From: Rhodosorus marinus
Taxonomy: Eukaryota; Rhodophyta; Stylonematophyceae; Stylonematales; Stylonemataceae
Length of the DNA: 64,000 nucleotides
Direction: 5' to 3'
Assembly (NCBI GenBank): GCA_029953675.1
Contig: JAMWBK010000010.1
Location: 806,001 to 870,000, forward strand
The notes under the pieces are model-generated. The model was not told the origin of the DNA. It made no database searches and was given only the letters and a program-made list of their open reading frames with translations. The translations under genes and the position numbers were made by a program. Below are positions 21,554 to 31,852 of the stretch, piece by piece. The number at the start of each line of letters is the position of its first letter. Position 1 is the stretch's first letter.

Positions 21554-23634
21554 ATGTTTGGAGGGACATTGGTTCCAGGATTCAGTTTGAATATGGGCAT
21601 GCTATCGAAGGAGACGGTGGAAAACCGCAGGCTGTGCCTTCTGGTTAGACATGGACAAACGGACTGGAACTCTCAAGGTCGCGTACAGGGGCAGATAGAT
21701 GAGTCTAGACTGTTACGTGAGTATACTAGTCTCTGCACTGCCTGTTTTGTTCCTCGGCAATCTTACTCTCAGTGCCAACATGATTTTGTTTTATAGCGAA
21801 AGGGGAGGAGCAGGCCAGGATGGTTGGACGATATCTGAAAGGGGTCCAGTTCGATAGAGTGTACTCTTCCCCTCTAAACAGAGCGAAAAGGACTTCAGAA
21901 ATAGCTTTGAAAGAAATGAGCGGACGGCTCACCAAAGACGATATCATTTTCATGGACGAACTGAAGGAGATCAAATTGCCCTGGCAGGGGATGTTTAAGT
22001 CGGACATACTGGTATGCTTTGCTAGCAGATTTCTCTCTATTGTCCTGGACATTGTGAAAGTCGAATTAGTTCTCAAGGGCTCATATTTTTCCGAAAACGT
22101 AGAGCAAGTACCCAGAGTACGAAACATACCACAACAGCCCAGACGAATTGGAAGTAGACGGCTTCACACCAGTTCATGACCTTCACGACCAAACCGAAGC
22201 TGCATGGAGGGAGATATTAAGTTCAGAGTTCGACTGCTGTCTAGTCATCGCCCACAACCAGACAAATCGAGCTCTTCTCGGAAAGGCTATGGGCCTCCCG
22301 GTCTCCAGACACCATTCCTTCTCGCAGGTATACGGAGTCGAAAGAAATTCTGGTTCTTTCCCGTCAAAATTTGTGAGAGGCTGAAGAAAATTAAGTTCTG
22401 TGTGGCTTCGATATCAGAACAACTGTTGTTTTAATCTTATTGAATCCCGCAACGGGGACCTTCGACTCCTTTGGAGCAATGTCTCTCATGACGGTGTTTA
22501 TGTTCCAACAAAGGTATTCTGCACTCTTTTGTTGAACTGCGCTCACCTGAGGGTGAGATGTGCTGACACTGCTCCCACCCGTTGAACGCTTTGTAAATGA
22601 GCAGCAGCCTCCAAAAGATCACATTCGTCTGGAGATGCGAAGTATGGCCGGCTTAGAAACGATTATGAAAATAGATGGTGAAGAGTACAACTTTGAGGAT
22701 GGCAGTTGCTCCGAGCTACTGGATCGTGTACAGACTTCCAGCTCTGGGCATGTTGTTCTTATGGGGAATTCGCTTTCAGATTTCTGTGCCGAAGTGATGC
22801 AGATGCCGTCTCTTAAACTTGGTGATGGAGGAGTGGCTTCAATCTTGTTGAATAGGAATGACCCGTCAATCTGCCCACATCTTGAGGTATTTTGTGCTTC
22901 GAAGGACGCCATGAACCTAATTGAGCGACCTACCGGCATGCAATCACCGGCCTTCCTATAGGCGGCTTTCTCTGCCGTTATGGTGGAGCCTGTGTACAGC
23001 GCTTTGGATATGCGTGAAACTTAACTTTGCTAACCCACTAGGAAGCCCGAGGAAGCAGTTGTCTTAAAGAGTAAACTACGGCTCTCGGCACTGAAAAAAG
23101 CAAATCAGTCTGAGATAAAGGAAAGTATGAGGACGTCAACGCGTTTTTTAGCACATTTGAACCTATTCAGGAATAGCAACCTTAGCAGAATGTTCGCTCA
23201 CGTGATGGGCAGGGTTGACCCTTCGGCCACAGCGTTTAAACTCGGCGTTTTTAACTGCAGTAGCATTAGATTTTTGCAGTATAATCACTGCCTCTCGCGA
23301 CCTTGCTCGTCATCACAAGCGCTCTCCTCTTCTCTGTTTTTCTGATTACTGTTCGTCACCCACTGGGAACGAACCTGACAAGTATGCTAGTGCCACAAAA
23401 CTGCTAGACTCTACAGGTTTCCGTCTACGGGAATCCGAGGTCCTGGGGGTGCATTCGACATGGTTCGGCGAGATGCCAAAGTCAACTAGCGTTAACAATC
23501 AAAACGGATTCTTGGTTTACCTCAACACGAATGAAGCACTCCCGAAAATTCTTTCACTACACAGTACAAACCGCGATCATGGTAACTTCCTCATGTGTGC
23601 AGCAGAGGCTCGCATGAAGCGAGACCGGTGCTGA
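21554..23634 (+). CDS. Histidine-phosphatase (phosphoglycerate-mutase-like) protein related to 2-carboxyarabinitol-1-phosphatase
   Basis: Exons supported by phase and family fit: 21554-21716, 21797-22011, 22109-22327, 22418-22513 and 22605-22886. The N-terminal module is a complete histidine phosphatase: LVRHGQTDWNSQGRVQGQID (RHG catalytic motif), YSSPLNRAKRTSEIAL, and the second catalytic His in VIAHNQTNRALLGKAMGLP. The layout resembles the plant enzyme thought to dephosphorylate 2-carboxyarabinitol-1-phosphate, a Rubisco inhibitor. Two more C-terminal-half modules seem to follow: one with Asn replacing His (VVLMGNSLSDFCAEVMQMP), and one in an exon starting about 23052 (FLAHLNLFRN, MFAHVMGRV, FNCSSIRFLQ). 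A last exon ending at 23634 (LPKILSLHSTNRD) resembles the final strand. The 3' exon junctions after 22886 are not resolved; a shorter form ending at 23074 is possible. Confidence 0.72.
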
Positions 23635-23784
23635 TCAGCACACATAGTTCTTCAGCCTCGTTGTGCCTTTCCCCTCGAGCAAAGATCCTATGATATCAAA
23701 ATCGCCAGAGAGGGACTGTACAATCATGTACTAACCAATACGAACGGCAATAGGAAATATTGTTCGATTCGTGCCTTCGCGATA

Positions 23785-24414
23785 ATGTTGGACGAGCTGC
23801 GGTCTCGGAGGAGAAAGTTCAGCTCTCAGACAGGACTTACAGGGTTGCCAAGTAGAGGAACCATGGAGTCTCGCGATGAAGATCAAAAGAAGAGTCTACG
23901 CGATTTCATCCGAAGCTCTCGGGAGTATGTATCAGGTGGCTGGAATCGCGTGAAGAGTACTGTGGGGGCTCCGGTTGAACGGGCGGAGGAATTCTGGAAT
24001 ACTGGGTCCGCGCATTTGGATGGTAGGCACAACGAATACGCCGCGTTGAAACAGCAAAACGCGATGCTGACATCCATATTTTTTTCCTGCTTTTGTATTG
24101 TTTTGCAGCTGAAATTACGAGGCTAGTTAAACTGAGACATCAGTCAAACCCGCTTCTCTCCATGTCGATTGTTGCTTTGCTCGTCGGACTGCCTAGTATA
24201 AAGTGTAAGCAGGAATGTTGATCAGTCCCGCCGATCCTCCTCGTTCCTTGGTTAACTGAGACTGCGTGCTTTTTCCTGGGTTTCACCAGTGGCGGGACCT
24301 GGGCCGGCATCCAGATACGCGTTGATCACCTTTGCCGCGACGGGGCTCTTGTTCTATCCTGATTACGTCACTCAGCATGTTTTGGAGTATAGTTCCGAGA
24401 GCAAGAGGGAGTGA
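23785..24414 (+). CDS. Small membrane protein, possibly MICOS MIC26/27-like
   Basis: Three exons in phase: 23785-24022, 24109-24204 and 24290-24414; 152 residues. The N-terminus MLDELRSRRRKFSSQTGLTG is basic and Ser/Thr-rich, compatible with mitochondrial import. An amphipathic middle (YVSGGWNRVKSTVGAP) precedes two hydrophobic segments (SMSIVALLVGLP and YALITFAATGLLFYPDYV). Size, order of parts and the short LLFYP phrase recall the apolipoprotein-O family (MIC26/MIC27) of the mitochondrial cristae organising complex, but I see no decisive motif. It starts only 150 bases after the phosphatase locus. The gene model is fairly safe; the family call is tentative. Confidence 0.55.
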
Positions 24415-24448
24415 ATTTTGTGCTTTGTGACGCGTGGCAAAGATATCA

Positions 24449-24963
24449 ATGGTGCAGGAGGACAGAGGACTCAGGAAATCCCTACCACAATCTACTGCTC
24501 GGGTTCCCTATTTGAACGTTGACGGTGTGTTCAGATGTACTACGAGATCACTGTCTCCTTGCATCACGAATCTCTCTTGTAAAGAAGCAAAAAATCTGCG
24601 AAAACAGTTGTTTGATCTCTCACAGACTTGACGTGTTGTTTTCGGCTTCTAAGACCGAAATATTATCAGATGGCTACGAGGAGCCATGGACAGTTTCAAA
24701 CCGGAATCATCGGGAGGTGGAAGAATTCAAGAGCTTTCACGAAGATTCTCCAAAGCAGCAGCTGATCAAGCCACGGTGGTCCCAAACTAACAATTTCCCA
24801 AACTAGAAGTTAACTTTCACTGACGGATTTAAGGCCTACGGTTGAGCTGAGCGTCCAGATTCAAACCAGAATCGTTCCGGGGATACAGAGAAACAGAGAC
24901 CTTGGGGCCCAAGGTCATGTGAGTGGAGCGCAAACCATTGGATATTCCCGCCCCACGGCCTGA
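24449..24963 (+). CDS. Possible small spliced gene, function unknown
   Basis: A tentative model: ATG at 24449 (MVQEDRGLRK), a donor near 24510-24525, an acceptor at a pyrimidine-rich tract before TEILSDGYEEPWT near 24655, and a third exon starting after 24832 and ending at the TGA at 24961. Phase can be kept, and the middle exon is polar and charged (HREVEEFKSFHEDSP). No domain is recognised. An overlapping frame at 24923-25105 also looks coding (RDSCAILTDFSVPLQRTPGG), so the true frame is undecided. Confidence 0.22.
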
Positions 24964-26062
24964 AGAAGAACAAGCAAGTCGGGTGAGGATCCTCGGAAGT
25001 CGAAGGGACAGCTGCGCTATCTTAACAGACTTCAGCGTACCGTTGCAGAGGACTCCAGGAGGCTCCTCACCAACGACAATGCTCATCCGAGCTCACCGTA
25101 TGTAATGTAATGAATACCACAATCGCACCGTGCGCGCACCCTAAGGTGCGAAGGGTTTGGTGTATTGAGCAATCAGACCTGTTGGATTCCTGCAATCAAG
25201 GCTCAGCATTCCAGAGGACGGTGGGAGAGCCTTGTGATCCTAGTAGGCTCCCTTGCTCCAAAGGTCTCATGCTGTGCGGACTGGCACTTTGCGCAGCAAG
25301 CCTTCCAGCCAGAATTGTCAACCTTGCGAAAGGGGTGGAAAAAGAAGCTTCCCGGCGGGCAGTGCAAAATATATTTCAATAACTTTCAACCTTTTTTTTT
25401 AATACGATTGACGATTCAACTCCACCTCGGGGGTAAAACAAGGAACCCTGTCAGCACACCCATTTTTGAAAGCTCATGCGCTGCCGAAATTAAATTCAAA
25501 AAACACAGTTTCACTTTGATTGTGGTTGCAATCACCGTTGACCGTGAAAAGTCGCATAAGCGTCTTCGAGATATCGCGGATACTCCAAAATTATACCCCA
25601 AAGTTAAAATCTAAGAAATTTAAATTGAATTTGTTTTGTTTTATTCCCATAAGTTCTAGACTTGGTATACCATTGTTCTTGTTTTGTGCTCATTTTCTTA
25701 TTTTTGTTTTTTTCGCCCGGTGGGGACCGCTGTTGGCTATTGACATTATTGCGGGCGGTGAATGTGACAGACCAGATGGTGCTAACACAAAATATCAGGA
25801 GCTGTGCTGTGCACAATCTTGGGCATGCTTTTCAAGAATTCTGGAAGGTTGAACAGTTCAGCTGGAAACGAATAGTTAAATGTGGGAACCTACAATTCTA
25901 CTCGCCGTGCGTGCTGGACGACGTAAGAGATGGAGGTGGAAATTGTTAAGCAGCAAGGGTATAAGAGGATCCAGAGTGTCGAGCGAGGGAGTCCGGGACT
26001 GAGCGAAGCGAGTGTATAGTGTTGAATCAGCCGACTTTGGTGTCTACGGGAATTCTTACAAG
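24964..26062. other. Intergenic, AT-rich
   Basis: Several open frames (for example 25165-25614 plus) are present but have no family signature, unusual composition and T-rich segments. I do not support a gene here. Confidence 0.3.
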
Positions 26063-26599
26063 ATGGTTCATTTAGTTGTCGAGAGAGTCTTGGAGGTGAG
26101 CGTTGAGGATGCTTGGTCTCAGTTGGTGGATCTAGCAGGGGGACACCGCATCAGTTCCTCGCTGAGTGCCTCGACACAGCTGTCAGCAACGTCAGAGGAT
26201 ACTGGTTGTGAGCAGGAGTGCATCTTCCACTACGGGGCAAGGGCGACGAAGAGAATCAGCGAGTTCGATTCTGAGAAACGGGCAATGAAAGTCGAGCTTG
26301 TTCAGACGAGCTTGCCTGTGAAGAAAGCAGAGATCGAGTTCGCGGTAAAGAAAGTCGACGATGAACGATGCAAGGTTGTTGGAGACGCCAGCTATGTGTT
26401 GGATTACGGGCCTTTCGGCTCATTGCTTGGTTTGCTGGCAAAGCCAAAGGTGAATCGCACTCTGAACAACCTGTTCGATGGAGTGGAGTGTCGCGTAGAT
26501 ACTGGAAATGACGTTCCTCAAAATTGGAACGGAAGGCGAACATCTGTACTGGGCTCTCTTTCGCCAGAGTACATTCACAACGAAGCTTTTGACGTTTAG
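26063..26599 (+). CDS. SRPBCC (START-like) superfamily protein
   Basis: A single-exon ORF of 178 residues; the ATG giving MVHLVVERVLEVSVEDAW is chosen because the upstream extension has no other ATG. The pattern fits the SRPBCC/polyketide-cyclase helix-grip fold: an N-terminal strand followed by VEDAWSQLVDLAG, central strands ending ATKRISEFDSEKRAMKVELV, a long strand VVGDASYVLDYGPFG, and a C-terminal helix near KPKVNRTLNNLFDGVE. Members bind hydrophobic ligands or act as cyclases; no specific ligand can be inferred. There is no signal peptide, so a cytosolic location is likely. The C-terminal about 35 residues extend past the usual fold. Confidence 0.7.
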   Translation: MVHLVVERVLEVSVEDAWSQLVDLAGGHRISSSLSASTQLSATSEDTGCEQECIFHYGARATKRISEFDSEKRAMKVELVQTSLPVKKAEIEFAVKKVDDERCKVVGDASYVLDYGPFGSLLGLLAKPKVNRTLNNLFDGVECRVDTGNDVPQNWNGRRTSVLGSLSPEYIHNEAFDV

Positions 26600-26889
26600 A
26601 GTATTCCACTTATCTGTTAAGATGTATATAGGTAGGGTAATTTAAATAGGTGAACACTTTTTCCTCAACAGTCGTTTTCGCTGGGTGACTACGTGACTAT
26701 ATCCAAACGCTAGCACAGATCTTCACACCGCTTAACGGCCTGGAGCCGCCAGCACGATATACGAATCGCCTGTCAGTACGTGACAGCGTGTTCTGAATGG
26801 TTCTCATCACTCGTCCTTCTGGTGGGTTTCGTTAATAAGCATGTTTTTTGTCTGAGCGGATACTTTTTGGCCGCACACATGTGAAATGT

Positions 26890-27680
26890 CTATTTTTCCC
26901 TGGACTTCTCAATCGCTGCCGTGATCTTGTCCATGGCAAGCATTGAGTCCGCCGCGGAAAGCTTGGAGCAGAGTGCACAATGAGCAAGCAACATCAGTAA
27001 ACAGGCAATCGCATGTCAAGAGCATGCGCAAATGGACTAAATCGTATACCTTAATGCGATTCCTCATGTCTTCCTCGCAGCCAGAGAGCGAGGCACTGTC
27101 AAGCGCTCCATATCTGCTTTGGAAGCAAGAAACGGATAAGCGATTTGCGGACATTTGCATATTCTAACCTGAAGCGAGTACAAATATTTGGCGGGCTTCT
27201 CTTACTTGCTCAAAGCAGTCTCAAGGTCTTGAAGAGCAAACTGTTGGTAGCGTAGTACGAGGTCGCTTCTATGAGCGCGTTCCGTGGGGTCCATTTCTAG
27301 ATATGCCTGTACCACGTTCAAATCAGTAGCCATGGTACTACTTCCGACGATTAGAGGGATCATAGACTTACCGTCGTTGCAGATTCTTCTATGCGACTCA
27401 CACCTTCTAAGGCATTCGTCTATGAAATAATAAGAAACGTTCGTTAAGCCAGCTGTGCGTTTCTAGAACCAGACGTGATCAGCTTTCTTCATACCAGTGC
27501 AGTCCAGACTCGGCTGACCTCATTGTCTTTCCGAACAGAAAAAGAGCGTCGACCGCTACTTAGTACATTAAAATGCCTCCAAGTCCACGACATCCGTTTC
27601 AAACCGCCGACCAGAATTCCAGCACCGAGCGAGGTCCTGTGCAATAGAAAATCCTGTGGTCGCCGTACTAAGTCTTCCAT
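26890..27680 (-). CDS. Small, probably mitochondrial protein of unknown function
   Basis: I do not recognise this family. Five exons join in phase (transcript order): exon 1 ending at 27519, then 27419-27372, 27306-27206, 27113-27050 and 26961-26890. Two in-frame starts exist: 27680 (148 residues) or 27593 (119 residues). The latter begins MSWTWRHFNVLSSGRRSFS, an aromatic, Arg-rich leader free of acidic residues, a good mitochondrial presequence. The mature part is helical and charged: NALEGVSRIEESATT, AYLEMDPTERAHRSDL, LRYQQFALQDLETALSKY, and AADSMLAMDKITAAIEKSRE at the end. It looks like a small coiled-coil or helical-bundle subunit. Five phase-compatible exons ending in a clean stop make chance unlikely, but expression is unproven. 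Confidence 0.55.
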
Positions 27681-29105
27681 ACGGGAACGGAACGGACAAA
27701 AATTTACCGCTGCTTGGCACAGGGAGGCTTGGGCAGCACTAATACAATGGCTTTGGGAATTCTAGGCAGACAAAAGCGCATCTTAAAGTTATGCTAAGCA
27801 AGAGTAGCTCTGTCAGCGCTTCTCAAACCTGAGGAACTCTGCACGAGCTCCGGCTGGTGGTCGGGAGTTTAAAACCATGTACCGCTCTTCGGTTTTCACG
27901 GGAAGATAGGCCCTTGCTCAGGTCCAAGAGTCGTGTGAACCAGAATGAAACCTAAACCGAACTATTTATTTCACTCTTGTGGACCACCACCAGACTCCGT
28001 CCATCTAGGTCCCACCTCCGGCTATCCGCGCGCTCGCGGAAGATTAGTACAGATCCTAATACAGAAGCGTTTACTACCAACGAATTTTAGGACATGTGTC
28101 TGTAATTGATTGGATTCCAAACTTCATCCTAAAGAAATTTAGGACAACTCCAAAAACTCAAAAAACGCAGTGTACAAAAACAATCTATTTTCAATCTTTC
28201 GTGCGCCAAGGTGTAAGTTGTTGGATTGGTTCGATATTTTTTTTTTTTGCTTCCCCCCTTACCCGATTCTATTTCAATTTTGTTATATTCAAAAAAAATA
28301 TAAAGGAGCATATTTAGATTAGTTCCTAACCCCTTCCAAAACTGACAATTTCGCCAGCCTTCCAGTTCAGTTTAACGGAAAAAAAATTCTCCGACCACGG
28401 CACCCCCTCTTCAACTTTCTGAAACATAGCTTGCAAAATAATTTTTTTAATTCATTGTTTGCAACGAATGTTGTATCGACTACCACCCCCCCCCCTCGTC
28501 TATAGTGATTTGAATCCAAAGCCAGTGAGGAGAAATCTTCTGTTATATTTTGCGCTGAGGGAGGCTGGTCGCGGGGAGAATAGGCTTATCGCTGCGATAG
28601 AGATGGTCGGTTAGTGCTCGGGCACCCGGGGCTGTTGAGTGGTGGGAGGATAGACGGAGGTATCATGAGCTTCTAATGAAGCTACTGTGAGCGAAGGAAG
28701 ATCCCGCTTTTCGTTTTGGTCGGGTTCTAACCTCTTTTGGCTTGTAGCCTATATCTGTGCGGATTGAGAGAGTGTATCAGCCGGCGAGTGAAGGGGGGCG
28801 GGGGTCGGGGGTTGGCCTATTGACTGAGGTGGAGTGTAGACTTGCTGTGGCGCCGAAAAGCGTTTTTTTTTCCTGCAGCAGTTTGCTGATGCGGGAGTTT
28901 TGCTTGGGTGTGAAGTTTGGTCCAATTCGTCGTGATGGTTGAAAGCGTGTGGTGGGGTTGGGATCTGCCCCACGAAATGGTTTCGGACAATGCAGATGAA
29001 CTGAGCATGGAATCCTCCTTGATCTAGAGTTCTTTTGCGTCGTATCCTTGTTTTTTTGTTTTTGTTTTAATTTTAGAAAGGAGCGGGAGAGCGTGGGGCT
29101 GAGTT
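27681..29105. other. Intergenic region
   Basis: AT-rich with homopolymer runs (T near 28.24 kb, C near 28.49 kb). No supported gene. The last few hundred bases are promoter and leader of the MFS gene. Confidence 0.4.
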
Positions 29106-30782
29106 ATGACGAGTCCGGGTGTGGATCTTGCACGTCGCCGATGGGCGGTATACGTACCGGCGACGTTGCTGATAATGCTACCTTCTGGAGTGCCCTTTTC
29201 ACTGGGAATACTGGCTAGCGGACTGTCCGATCACGATCCGTTAATGGTACCTGCATTTGTTTCCGGTCTGGGTGTCAGATCGTTTGTTTCCGCGGTATTC
29301 GTTCTCCTCGGGAGCCTTCTGCTCGATACTAGACCTGAATCAATCCAGGTGCTAGGAATCATCGGATTGGCCTTATGTGCACTACACGTAAGTCGAGGCT
29401 ACTGAACTCATGTCCGGTCAGAAACCCCTCACCGCCACCAAATCTTTGTACTTCCAGGTGCTCGTCGGATATGGTATACAGCATGGTGTCCCGTATATGA
29501 TCTACTTGGGCAACAGTTTGTTTGGAATCAGCAACGGCTTGTTCTATATCATCGGGTAAGAACTGAGCTCCGGTCACCCTCGCACAAGGGTTGGCTAGTT
29601 CTGATTCAGCGCTTTGTCAACTTTTAGAGTGATCCATGCCGCAGCGTGGATCCCGGAACTGCCCAGTCTTGCTATGGGTTTATGTTTCGGTGCTCTCGGT
29701 GCTGGTGCAATAGTTGGAGCAATCGTGCTTGACCTCCTTGTTCGGATGTGGGGCGTCGTGCAAGCAACATATGCAATATCTGTTACTCTTTTGATCCTTT
29801 TCGGGGTTGGAACAGTGGGCTTGAGAATGCCACCATTTAGCTGGGATCCGAGATCAGACTCGGAAGCCCTAGTGGAAAGAAACTTGGCCTACTCAGGAAC
29901 AAGGCTCGGAAACAGGATCTTCTTGCATCATCAAGTGTATCTAATGATGATTATTGTTGCCGGTAAGCTAGTGGGTAGCGACCCTGGAGGGACTGATACT
30001 GTACTTGTATACCAGAACCCCCAACACCGTCTGATCTGAATTGTTCTCATCCACGAATTAACAGCTGGAACTGGGCCTGCGTTTGGATTTTACACTGCCT
30101 TCTCGAACGTTGCGCGAGGTGTAATCGGTATGTCGGCAGAAACTGCGAACCTCTGGTTTGTAGCGATGAACTTTGTGGTCTTGATCGGACGGTTTGGAGG
30201 CGGGTACCTGGTGAACTTTTGTGGCTTTGGGAGAGGCTTTTTTTGGTCGGGTGCCAAGAACCTGACGATCCTCCTGATGGCAGCGCAGACCCTGGCATCA
30301 ATCTTGGTCGTCCGTGCTGAGGAGGAAGCCAGTGCTTCGTTGTTTCTGGTTGCAGTGGGCATTTACTTTCTAACTTTCGCGTCCGAGTCGACGCTTGCGG
30401 CAGTTCTTGCGAGACATGTGTTTTCCGCCGTAAACGGAGGGTGAGCAGATTAGCAATTTTTTGGGCTTTTCTGTATTGTTGCCTAACGTGCTCACCGTTG
30501 TTTTTTTCCCCGGTTTTTCCATGATGCAGGATTGTGTTTGGCTTTTCCATGGTGTCCTCGGGACTCGCAACGATGGCCTTCTCGTTGCTTATGGCTAGTG
30601 GTCTGCAGCAAGCTGCAACGAGCGGAAGCTTTGGGGTCGAAATGTTCAAATCGTACAACGATGCGTGCACTGTAGTATCGATCATTGGCTTAATTGCTTC
30701 CTTGCTTATCACGAGTTGCAAAGCCGCCACCGAAGACTTCAGGCTCCGGAAGGACCCCGACCAGCGATATGGTTCTGTATGA
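29106..30782 (+). CDS. Major facilitator superfamily transporter
   Basis: Five exons in phase: 29106-29387, 29458-29555, 29628-29962, 30065-30440 and 30530-30782; 447 residues. Multiple hydrophobic helices are spread along the length in two halves around a polar central loop (WDPRSDSEALVERN), the standard 12-helix MFS plan. The first half has GYGIQHGVPYMIYLGNSLFG and then WIPELPSLAMGLCFGALGAG, similar to the region after helix 4 in the oxalate:formate antiporter/monocarboxylate branch. The second half has a typical loop motif region NFVVLIGRFGGGYLVNFCGF. The C-terminus is short, polar and cytosolic (RLRKDPDQRYGSV). Substrate cannot be read from sequence. The start chosen gives a short charged N-terminus (SPGVDLARRRW) before helix 1. 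Confidence 0.88.
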
Positions 30783-31852
30783 CGAATTCGAATGTGCGGG
30801 GATCGATGCGAGGACATTGGGTACAGCGAATTTTCTACTCCATAGCGAAGGCTAATAACTTCGCAGACAACACGCCGGTCAAAGTATACTAATAAGAGTA
30901 GGAACTGAGGTCCAACCCCAAGCCGACATACGTGCCGGAACGAAAGGGCCCTCAACTGAAACAAATAGAACGTGAACATGCTAAATTATATATTGTTAAT
31001 CAAAATCTTACATATTATGTAAAAGAACTACTCTACATCAGTCTATTTCGTCTCTATATTTTGATTCTTCATTCTTAATCTGAGTAGCAAGACGCAAGCT
31101 AGAGACCAGGGATTGCCAAATGGGAAAAATCTGGAGCTGTAAATTTTTTCATGAAGTTACAGAAAAAGCACATATCTACAGTTTTGTGATGAAAAATGTC
31201 CTTAATATGGATCCAAGCTGCTTAGATAAAAGAGAGAATACGCAAAGCTGATCCTGGACATCCTGGTTGTTTTGTTTATTTTATACCCCTGGAAAATTTC
31301 TCCAACCATGTCCGACAATAGGCTCCAAATATTATTTGAATATGTAATCGCCATATTTAACGTGCTCCCATGGGATGGGTGGATTTTGACTTTCATAAAC
31401 GAGAGGAAGTAGATGCTTTTTTTTTGTTTTTGTTTATATTTTTGACGTCGATGGGAAACGCGGTGAACCAAAAAAAATTGAGGGCGTTTCTGATGAGGAA
31501 GGTTGGAAGTTAGGAATCGACTTGGATTGTGGAGAGCTTGAGGCCTTTTGGGTGTTTGTGTGTTTGCTTGGTGAGATTTTGGGGATCTTGAGGTAGTTAA
31601 GGAGAAGTTCAGTTAAGGATAAGAGGTATTGGGTGAACTAGTTGTTGGCGTGAGAACTTATTCCGCTTCGGTTGTTGTCTTTAGGGTAGATCTGGTCTCG
31701 ATGTTGTGTTGACGCCGTTTGAAACAGTGACTCTTTTTTCCGGGGAGGAAGGAGAGGAGGGGGGTTTGGGTGGGTGGGTGGGGGGATGAGGTTTGGATGA
31801 GCGGAAATTGATTTAACGTGGGGGACCTTTTGGGGTCTGGAGGAGGTGTCCA
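30783..31852. other. Intergenic region
   Basis: AT-rich 3' flank of the MFS gene followed by a G/T-rich leader region of the nucleoporin gene. No gene supported. Confidence 0.4.

Noticed and set aside
24923-25105. Plus-strand frame with RTPGGSS-like motif
   Set aside because: The PGG-SS phrase recalls SPIRAL1/Jupiter-type short motifs, but the frame has no ATG, no clear acceptor and competes with another coding-like frame.
30047-30979. 310-codon minus-strand ORF
   Set aside because: Antisense to the last exons of the MFS transporter, which are phase-consistent and hydrophobic on the plus strand.
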